Shown here in pieces: positions 32,811-39,690 of a stretch of DNA of 39,690 nt. The notes beneath the pieces were generated by a model. It ran no database searches and was not told where the DNA came from. It saw nothing but the letters and a program-made list of their open reading frames with translations. The DNA lies in assembly GCF_000330505.1 (NCBI RefSeq), contig NW_004440361.1, positions 26,851 through 66,540 on the forward strand. Reading direction: 5' to 3'. Both the position numbers and the translations under genes were made by a program. Numbering within the stretch: position 1 is the stretch's first letter; each line of letters starts with the position of its first letter. This DNA comes from Entamoeba invadens IP1. Taxonomy: Eukaryota; Evosea; Mastigamoebida; Endamoebidae.

Positions 32811-33747
32811 CTGCGGTTTTAAGTCTTATTTATTGTCGCAAACCTTTTTTTATAATTAAATAAAGTATTTGTTATATGTTAATAATATTAATATAATTTA
32901 AAATAGTAATATTTTAATCTGAGTATTATATATTAAAACACTCAACAATAACGACAATTTAAAAATAAATTTGATACATTATAAAATAAATAGTATAAAA
33001 AAATAATATTTTAATTATCAAAATTTGATTTACAACAAAAATGGGTATAAAAAAGTTTAGAAAATCTGAAATCAAACAATCATTAAAACTGAGAAGAAAA
33101 CGCGTTTGTTTATCATGATTTTGAACACTGTCAAATAATGAACTTGGGAAATTAAGAACGAAAAAAATAATGAGAAAGTCGTATATACATACAAATAATT
33201 ATTATTCAACGACAACATATATATTACTGTCCGGAATCACCAGAAGAGACGTTTGTTTTATTCAATAATGTTTAAAAGCATAGATTTCAAAATAACAACT
33301 TAGGTTATTACAGCTGATTAGTTTATGAAAGGGAAAAGTTCCAAAAAGAAAAAACACAGAAAACAAAGTGATCAACAAATTACATCGTGATTAATCGTAA
33401 CTAACGAAAATATAAACCATCTCGTTAATTGTGTTAAACGAACTGTTTATTATACTTTGTTTAATTTGTACGGGTTTTGTCTCCATAAATCCAACTATTA
33501 ATATCACTTTATAAATAGTTCAATGGGTTTCCCGATTACATTAAACAAATACATGTATTATATTATGTATTCTCCCTAATATAAATATATTATTAACAAC
33601 ATATTCGAAACACTTCTAAATAATACTCAGGCAAAGCAAAAATGTTGGTTTTATTTTTTTTTAAAAAAGGAAAAAAAACAAATAACAAAATAATAATTAA
33701 AAAACATTTTACCTATTGTTACCAACTTTATACAACATCGCTTTTTT
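32811..33747. other. 3' noncoding region of the pogo element
   Basis: AT-rich sequence with no coding evidence; the frame at 33642-33827 overlaps the TIR and is spurious. Confidence 0.5.
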
Positions 33748-33982
33748 CCAATATCGGTTTTTTCAGCCCCTTTATTCTATGTTTTTTATTAAAAAAACAA
33801 AAAATCAGGAATACAAACTTTATTTAAAGAATATCTTTTTGTTCACAAAAAAACATAAAAAACAAATTGACTAATAAAAAATCAAAAATTGGACTGATTT
33901 TATTATGTAGTCACAAATATTCAAGGAATTGTTATTTTATATATGAAAAAATACTCCAAACATAAAAATGTTCACTTTAAAA

Positions 33983-36900
33983 TTAATAATTAATGCTTTC
34001 AAGTTTAGTGACAACATCATTGATTCCGAGTCTTTTGTAGACATCTTGACACCACATATCGTTCACGATGTCGTATATGTCTTTTTTCATATGAAATATT
34101 TTTTTCAGGCGTTTTCCACTTGCAACAAAGTCGACAATGTCCCATGCAAACTTAAATCGTATTTTGGGATATGGTTCTTTCCATGTCACACATTCAAACA
34201 AAGAAACACCAAACGAATAGACATCAGCTGGTTTCTTGTATTTCTCTTTGTTCAAGATTTCGGGCGCCATATACTTTGGTGTTCCAACACCTTTTGTGAA
34301 TGTCATATTTGTCATTAACAAATTGATATTTCTACTTGACCCAAAGTCAGTCAATTTTGCATTCACGTTTTCATTTGAATCGAGTGATAACACAAGAATG
34401 TTGTCTGGTTTGATGTCTCTGTGCAGTATCCCATTTTCATGCAAATATGATATTCCCTTTGCCGCATCCGTCATAATTTTTATCCTCAGGTTCATATCAA
34501 CTTCATCACTTGTTTTGTGTTTCATCAAATCTTGTAACGACCCGTATTGTGCAAATTCAGTAACCATACACACTTTGCTTGGTATAAAAACAGCTCCATA
34601 AAAGTGAACGATATATTTACTGCGGAATTTATCTAACATGGAAACTTCATTGTTGAATTCTACCATTGACTTGGTATCATTAAAAATAGTTTTCATCTTT
34701 TTAATTGCAACGATATTTCCTCTAAAACTTCCTTGGTACACAACTCCGAAAGATCCTTCACCAATTTTCTTGTCTTCACTTAATTCATCATAATCAATTC
34801 TTGTTGATTGTTGTGTCACACCAACAAGTGATATTTTATTGTATTTCTCTGCGTTTGTTTTGAAATTTTTAGAAATTAATTGGATTGTGCTGTTGATTTT
34901 GCAAGAACACAACGGTTTGATATTTACAGAAAACTCACATGCAAAGCCATTTTTAAGTGTGACAACTTCTGGGTCAACACGAATTGTAAACTTTGTGATG
35001 TTAGATGATATTGTAAATTGAATTTTGATGGTGTTTTTGTTTGTGTTTCCAACACATAACACCTGCCGAGTCTCTTTGTTAACTTCAATTTGTTCAATGT
35101 CTGAATTTAAGTCGATCAGATCAATAGAAACACTGACACCACCTTGAAGAGTAACAAATTTAATGTTGGATTTGTTCATTGCAAAGAGTGTCGTTGTCTT
35201 CTCTATTTCGTGTTTGTGAATTTTGTTAAAAATAATCTTAGTTACAATGACAATTGTCACAATCAAAACAAATAACACAATCAGAACAAACATGACTACA
35301 ACTAGAATGACCCACCAAACAGCTTGTGACTTACACGATGCGCCATCTTCACTTGGGACGTTCCAAAATGAACATTTTGAACATTTCAATTTTGTTATTT
35401 CTTGACATTTTGCTATTTGTGAAAAACCAACACAACTTCCATTTGCAATTAACACACGTGAATTAATACATGAAGTGCATTTGTTGCTTGATAATGTACA
35501 TGAATAGCAGTTGTCATCACACCTTTGATACTCGTTTGTGTTGACTGTATAATACCCATCTTTACACTTTGAACACCCACTTTGTGTAACTTTTATTGCA
35601 CACCCAATGATATTACGTTGTGGCAAACAGTCACCGCCATTTGTTTTGTAATTAGTTGAATTGCAAGTGAGACAACTATATTTGTTATTGCATGTGCCAC
35701 ACTTTGGATCACATTCATAACAATCAAAACCAACTCTGTAATACCCGTCTTTACATACAACACAACCACTTCCAAAACTCGCAAATTGGTTACATGTAAA
35801 TTTCAAGTCTTCATTTGTGTTGCAATTGTAATTTGACAAATACATGTTTTGTGGACAACTGAGACACTTTGTTGATTCTTCAAAACACGTCAAACAACTT
35901 GAATTACAATTTACACATTGTTTTGTTGACTCATCAAAATAAAAAACTTCAGCACACGTTAAACACCTTAAACTGTTATGTACAATACAATTTTGTTCTT
36001 TGATATTGTTACATGTATTATTAGATAAAACATGTTCACTTTTACATTCATTACATTTTTCATTTGATTGTAGCATACAATTATCAATCATTGTTGTGCA
36101 TTTGCCGTTTTGGTCATTAGGATTTACACAAATAATGTTTTCACACTTTCCGTTAGTGTTCATTTGACTTGAATTGTCACATTTTGTTATTTTTCCATTT
36201 TCACACAGTTCAGAATTTGTGTATAATTCATTACACTTCAAACAATTTGTTGTGTTTAATACAAAACCCATATTACATGAAATTGTGTTAATGTTTGTTA
36301 TCACTTCACTGTTAAAATCACTTTTTACACACTTGCCATTGTTGTTAATATACCCATTGTTTGTGTTGCATATTTGGCACATTCCATCCAATTGTACAAG
36401 TAAACAAGTCGCATTACTTACACATAAATTATCTTTTAATAAAAAACCAGTTGAACATTTAAAGCATGTATTTGATATAGAATATTCACAATTTGCAATT
36501 TGTTCACATTTTGAGTTAACAACAGCAAATTGATTTTTGCAAGATAAACAATTAATTTTATTAAAGGGACAATACTTACAATTCACATCATCACAAAAGG
36601 TTGGGTCTTCGCACATTTTAGACGTTTTGTTGTATACACCATTTGTGCATCTTAAAACAAGTATTTTAAAATTATCATTTGTGTTTATTGCTGCGTTGAA
36701 TTGTTCATCTTTATAAGTCAATATTGTCTCTGAAACTACAAGAACAATCTTTGTCAATGTAAATAGATTAATATCGACTGTTTTTAATGTTGAAATACCC
36801 AGAATTACATTGTCACTTTTGTAAAATGATATTTGTGTGCTTCCAATTGAAACACTTTCTGATGAAAACACATCACTATATTTTAAATTTGTATTTAAAC

Positions 36901-37060
36901 TTGTTTTGGTTGGATCGATTTCAACATATAGTGAAGTTACGTTTTGAAGTGGGGTGATATACCAGTCTTCTTTGTCGTCACATGGACAGAAAGGTTCACT
37001 GTATTCTAATATTTTGTTTTTTACACTCAACATGACAGAATATTTTATTTGAAGTACCAT
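33983..37060 (-). CDS. TMK2 C-terminal part: Cys-rich region, membrane span, beta domain and kinase
   Basis: A 1025-codon frame. Its first ATG is internal: homology and frame show that coding enters from 36996-38819 with a shift in the overlap (A6 on the minus strand, 37017-37022). From EYSEPFCPCDDKEDWY a short non-repeat region leads into sparse CxxC units (CKYCPFNKINCLSCKNQ onward). The membrane helix is WWVILVVVMFVLIVLFVLIV (about 35235-35325), then a basic HKHE segment. A beta-rich domain lies at about 34820-35130, and the kinase at about 34795-33990. Its motifs are all intact: GEGSFGVVYQG, VAIKKM, EVSMLDKF, HRDIKPDN, DFGSSRN, GTPKYMAPE, DVYSFGVSLFE. Stop TAA at 33985-33983; TAATTAATAATTTT follows, like an Entamoeba poly(A) signal. 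Predicted active Ser/Thr or dual-specificity kinase of the TMK group at the plasma membrane. Confidence 0.9.
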   Translation of the reverse strand: MVLQIKYSVMLSVKNKILEYSEPFCPCDDKEDWYITPLQNVTSLYVEIDPTKTSLNTNLKYSDVFSSESVSIGSTQISFYKSDNVILGISTLKTVDINLFTLTKIVLVVSETILTYKDEQFNAAINTNDNFKILVLRCTNGVYNKTSKMCEDPTFCDDVNCKYCPFNKINCLSCKNQFAVVNSKCEQIANCEYSISNTCFKCSTGFLLKDNLCVSNATCLLVQLDGMCQICNTNNGYINNNGKCVKSDFNSEVITNINTISCNMGFVLNTTNCLKCNELYTNSELCENGKITKCDNSSQMNTNGKCENIICVNPNDQNGKCTTMIDNCMLQSNEKCNECKSEHVLSNNTCNNIKEQNCIVHNSLRCLTCAEVFYFDESTKQCVNCNSSCLTCFEESTKCLSCPQNMYLSNYNCNTNEDLKFTCNQFASFGSGCVVCKDGYYRVGFDCYECDPKCGTCNNKYSCLTCNSTNYKTNGGDCLPQRNIIGCAIKVTQSGCSKCKDGYYTVNTNEYQRCDDNCYSCTLSSNKCTSCINSRVLIANGSCVGFSQIAKCQEITKLKCSKCSFWNVPSEDGASCKSQAVWWVILVVVMFVLIVLFVLIVTIVIVTKIIFNKIHKHEIEKTTTLFAMNKSNIKFVTLQGGVSVSIDLIDLNSDIEQIEVNKETRQVLCVGNTNKNTIKIQFTISSNITKFTIRVDPEVVTLKNGFACEFSVNIKPLCSCKINSTIQLISKNFKTNAEKYNKISLVGVTQQSTRIDYDELSEDKKIGEGSFGVVYQGSFRGNIVAIKKMKTIFNDTKSMVEFNNEVSMLDKFRSKYIVHFYGAVFIPSKVCMVTEFAQYGSLQDLMKHKTSDEVDMNLRIKIMTDAAKGISYLHENGILHRDIKPDNILVLSLDSNENVNAKLTDFGSSRNINLLMTNMTFTKGVGTPKYMAPEILNKEKYKKPADVYSFGVSLFECVTWKEPYPKIRFKFAWDIVDFVASGKRLKKIFHMKKDIYDIVNDMWCQDVYKRLGINDVVTKLESINY
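34240..34558 (-). repeat. 319-bp tract identical to the TMK1 kinase (conversion tract, copy 2)
   Basis: Inverted partner of 28039-28357 with no mismatch seen. The near-identity extends to 34606 with only two changes. Confidence 0.9.
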
Positions 37061-38819
37061 ATCTCAACAATTTACCATTCAACAACAATTTAGTACCAGC
37101 TAACGTTTTATCATTAATTGCTTTCTGTGAACATAACACATCAAAATCATTTTCTGATTGTACGGTTGAGTTGGTTATATTTAATGGGGTTGAACCTGAA
37201 TAAAACACAACGGGAAGATCTCTGATATCCCTATTATGTACAACAATTGTTGAATTTATAAACACAAATTCATTAATTACACTTATGAAAGATTTACCAG
37301 TCACATTTAAAACGCTAGTATAACGGAAACTATCAATATTTGAACAACTTTGGTAACAGCTTACATATTGTAACGACTTTGTAATAATTTGAACTGAATC
37401 TGCCATTCCATTTAATGTTATTACACCGCCTTTGTGAACATAAAATGAACCTACACTGTTAATTTTCGATAAATTGTTTAATGATAAATATGCTTTATTA
37501 ACTCTGATTGCACTATTAAGTGAACAAATGTTTATTTCAGTGTAATTGTATAATATCATATGTGCTTCATCATTTATTAATAACCCAGTATTTTGATTTG
37601 AATCAATGTTAATTCCAGAAAAATCATATAACATTACTTGTGCTTTATTATAAACTAATAACTCTCCAACATAACTAGAATTTATATTAATTTTGGAATT
37701 ATGGTATAACATTAAATTTGAAATTTCACGAATATACAACCTTCCATAATTATTTGACTTAATGTTAATTTTAGAATAATTGTATAACATTAATCGTGAT
37801 TCATCATTTACGTAGATATCTCCATCATGTGTATCAATGTTAATTTCAGAATAATTGAATAACTTTGTTTGTGCTTCATTTCTAATAACTATTTTTCCAC
37901 TAGCAAAATTAAATTTAATTTTCGAATGATTATATAACATTACTTGTGTTTTATTATTAATGTAAAAATATTTAATACCTGAAATAAAGTCAATTGCAGA
38001 ATAATTGTATAACATAACTTGTGCTTTATCATATATATATAAATATCTATTAAGATATGATTTAAAAATAATTTCGGAATTATCGTATAACATTACTTGT
38101 GCATCATTCATAATGTATAAAAACAAGCATTCCTTTATTTTTGAATATGAATTCATTACCAAAGTCGAATAAACATACAACTTATTTGTTATATTTATCA
38201 TTGAATTGTTGTTCATTGTTAACATAGAAAAGTCGTTAAAATAAACATCTTTCGAAGTGTTAATAATTGCATTTTGATTCATAACAACCAAGACAGTGTC
38301 ATTGAAATATATAATATTTTTTAATGATAACCTTGATTTGTCTTTGATTGTTAATTGAGAATATCCCATCATCATAATATTATTGTAACTGTCCCAATGC
38401 GCTGTTTCACACATTATAACACTGGAATACTGTTGGAAATAAATTATATTTATTGTTATTAATTGTGAGTTATTATTCAATTCCAATTTGGTTGCATCGT
38501 AAAAGTTAGTTTCTTGTGTCAAATTTAAACTTGATTTGTCATATTGAACAATAGAGCCATTATTTACACAAGTTACACTGCCATTCATTTGTACATTTGC
38601 ATTTGATATCATTTTGAACTGAATGAAATCAGAAGATAAAATGTTACCAATTGTTATGTTATTGAATGCTGTACATGTATCAGATAGTGTAACATTTTTC
38701 AAAATAGTGTCCGAAAAACTGCAAATTTGTGAAGATGTAAAATTAAGTAAACTTAACAATATATAAATGTTAACGGGTATATACAACTTATTCATTATGA
38801 TAATTAAAAGTTTTAACAT
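36996..38819 (-). CDS. TMK2 ectodomain N-terminal part: signal peptide and repeat domain
   Basis: The longest frame starts at 38819 (MLKLLIIIMNKLYI). A second ATG at 38795 gives MNKLYIPVNIYILLSLLNF, a better-shaped signal peptide that would be cleaved near SSQIC. The mature part is rich in Asn, Ser, Ile and Tyr with many NxS/T sites and few Cys. Residues from 38102 down to 37488 form about eight units of 25-26 residues around QVMLYNYSKINI, preceded by more divergent units. The frame ends (NKIFCHVECKKQNIRIQ, stop at 36996) inside the overlap with the kinase-bearing frame. Loss of one A in the A6 run (37017-37022) would join them. Entamoeba TMKs have this order, so I read both frames as one gene of about 1,600 codons. 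Confidence 0.85.
   Translation of the reverse strand: MLKLLIIIMNKLYIPVNIYILLSLLNFTSSQICSFSDTILKNVTLSDTCTAFNNITIGNILSSDFIQFKMISNANVQMNGSVTCVNNGSIVQYDKSSLNLTQETNFYDATKLELNNNSQLITINIIYFQQYSSVIMCETAHWDSYNNIMMMGYSQLTIKDKSRLSLKNIIYFNDTVLVVMNQNAIINTSKDVYFNDFSMLTMNNNSMINITNKLYVYSTLVMNSYSKIKECLFLYIMNDAQVMLYDNSEIIFKSYLNRYLYIYDKAQVMLYNYSAIDFISGIKYFYINNKTQVMLYNHSKIKFNFASGKIVIRNEAQTKLFNYSEINIDTHDGDIYVNDESRLMLYNYSKINIKSNNYGRLYIREISNLMLYHNSKININSSYVGELLVYNKAQVMLYDFSGINIDSNQNTGLLINDEAHMILYNYTEINICSLNSAIRVNKAYLSLNNLSKINSVGSFYVHKGGVITLNGMADSVQIITKSLQYVSCYQSCSNIDSFRYTSVLNVTGKSFISVINEFVFINSTIVVHNRDIRDLPVVFYSGSTPLNITNSTVQSENDFDVLCSQKAINDKTLAGTKLLLNGKLLRYGTSNKIFCHVECKKQNIRIQ
37488..38102 (-). repeat. Eight 25-26-residue repeats in TMK2, likely a beta-helix
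   Basis: Units begin AQVMLYDNSEI, AQVMLYNYSAI, TQVMLYNHSKI, AQTKLFNYSEI, SRLMLYNYSKI, SNLMLYHNSKI, AQVMLYDFSGI and AHMILYNYTEI. Each has the pattern (A/S)-Q-x-M-L-Y-N-x-S-x-I-x-I-x-(S)-x4-G-x-L-x-I-x-(D/N)-(E/K). The alternating hydrophobic pattern at a 25-residue period is what right-handed parallel beta-helices show. DNA identity between units is moderate, so this is not a fresh tandem expansion. Confidence 0.85.
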
Positions 38820-39690
38820 TCATTTTATACTTTTTACATTATTCTATCACTTTGAATAAAGTAATTATATATAATGGTCAGACACATAAAAAATTTAATA
38901 AGTTTCTATTGATAATTATTACTTAAAATAATAGTTTTCTTTAACTTTTTGTCTAACCACTTTTGAATTTGTAATTATAACATTCAAACACAACTAAAAT
39001 AATACACCTTATTATTGTACAATTTATTATGAATGTTGTGTTCCAAATCATTGTCAAAATTTAAAAGAACCCAATTTTATAAATAGTAACTTAAAATGTA
39101 TAGTGTATAAAAATATTAAAGCAAATAATGATTTATACAAAATTATAAACAATTTTTAATGATACCCCTTAAATAACATTAAATGTTAACCGTATTTATT
39201 ATTAATTTGAAAAGGTACAAAAAAACTATTGTATTTTTATTAAAATCAAAATATAAACATTTGCATTTTTATACATTAAAGAACTTTTGATAACTTGTAA
39301 AACACAATTTTATCGAAATTAAGCATTCAATGTCAAATTAGTTGTTTTTTAAATCATAACATTTTGATATAAAAGTCCAAAATTTAAACAAATATTCCAT
39401 TTTTAACTGATTTTATTTTATAACAACATTTCATTGTTGTAAATTTATTGTTTAAAAAAGATATTTTTTTATAATTATATTAACAATACATTAATTTAAC
39501 AATATTTCCATCATGTTTATTTAACTAAAAATCGTTTTACAACAAAGAAATTTCATTGCTATTAAAAAATTCTATTTGTATATAATAACAAATTGTAAAT
39601 AATTATATAGTTCAATACATTATATATTGAATATAAATTGGATTATTCAAAAAAAACTTTAAAATGATTATTTAAAATCTTTATCACAAC
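38820..39690. other. TMK2 upstream region and AT-rich spacer
   Basis: No gene found. The part next to 38820 should carry the TMK2 promoter, but no convincing core element stands out from the AT-rich background. Confidence 0.5.

Larger units (their letters stand above)
28672..33774 (+). mobile_element. 5.1-kb pogo-like (Tc1/mariner) transposon
   Basis: Ends: TAAAGGGGCAGAAAAAACCG (then ATGTTGG) at 28672-28698, and its inverted partner at 33748-33774, with 25 of 27 positions matching; TA at both outer borders is the expected duplication. It encodes a pogo-type DDE_1 transposase (31120-32810, plus). The ends are followed by extra copies of the core AAAAACCGATGTT: four inverted inside the element (29656, 29908, 30007, 33734), besides the TIRs themselves. 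It lies between the 3' ends of TMK1 (68 bp away) and TMK2 (209 bp away). The noncoding left 2.4 kb is unusually long and contains a GC-richer island. Confidence 0.85.

Noticed and set aside
36996..37060. Two separate genes at the TMK2 frame overlap
   Set aside because: The upstream frame has a signal peptide and no anchor, the downstream one has no signal peptide, and domain order is that of one TMK; a one-base shift is simpler.
1..39690. CRISPR arrays, bacterial operons, ribosome binding sites
   Set aside because: None seen. The gene types, intron and composition indicate a eukaryotic nuclear sequence.

Overview
The window looks like nuclear DNA of an Entamoeba species, most likely E. invadens. 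The evidence is strong AT bias, two genes of the Entamoeba transmembrane kinase (TMK) type, a splice-site pair of the Entamoeba form (GTTTGT...TAG), decayed actin and HSP70 pieces, and a dense set of cut-and-paste DNA transposons (Tc1/mariner, pogo, hAT, piggyBac) of the kind known from E. invadens. The species call is inference. No rRNA, tRNA, CRISPR or prokaryote-type operon was seen. Two 100-N gaps (11843-11942, 23900-23999) mark scaffold joins.

Layout. 1-1814: AT-rich spacer with a 182-bp pogo-like MITE. 1815-4646: a Tc1/mariner element with 44-bp inverted ends; its decayed minus-strand gene is followed by a sequence with the catalytic signature of a ULP1/SENP (C48) cysteine protease. 5078-7370: a hAT element with a broken transposase and a 7-8 bp target duplication. 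7391-8006: a putative MITE. 9390-12052: a piggyBac element (family 1) with TTAA ends and a broken transposase. 12426-13820: a Tc1-like relic. 16387-16601: a second TA-type MITE. 17697-23499: a probable second piggyBac element (family 2) with TTAACCCT ends. It holds a transposase with one intron plus antisense fragments of two host genes, actin and HSP70, which looks like transduplication.

The right-hand third is host-like. TMK1 (23806-28604, plus) and TMK2 (38819-33983, minus) converge on a 5.1-kb pogo-like element (28672-33774). Both encode a secreted Cys-rich ectodomain, one membrane span, a cytoplasmic beta-rich domain and a kinase domain with all catalytic motifs. TMK2 adds an N-terminal domain of about eight 25-26 residue repeats, probably a beta-helix. 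Both genes are interrupted by single-base shifts, each at or near a homopolymer run. They share a 319-bp tract with no mismatch inside otherwise diverged kinase domains, which points to recent gene conversion.

The TMKs would act as surface receptors. Everything else is mobile DNA or its debris, and nearly all transposases carry disabling lesions. The most novel items are the mariner-ULP1 element, the piggyBac element with captured actin and HSP70, and the converted TMK pair. All alignments were done by eye; family calls rest on motif order and spacing.
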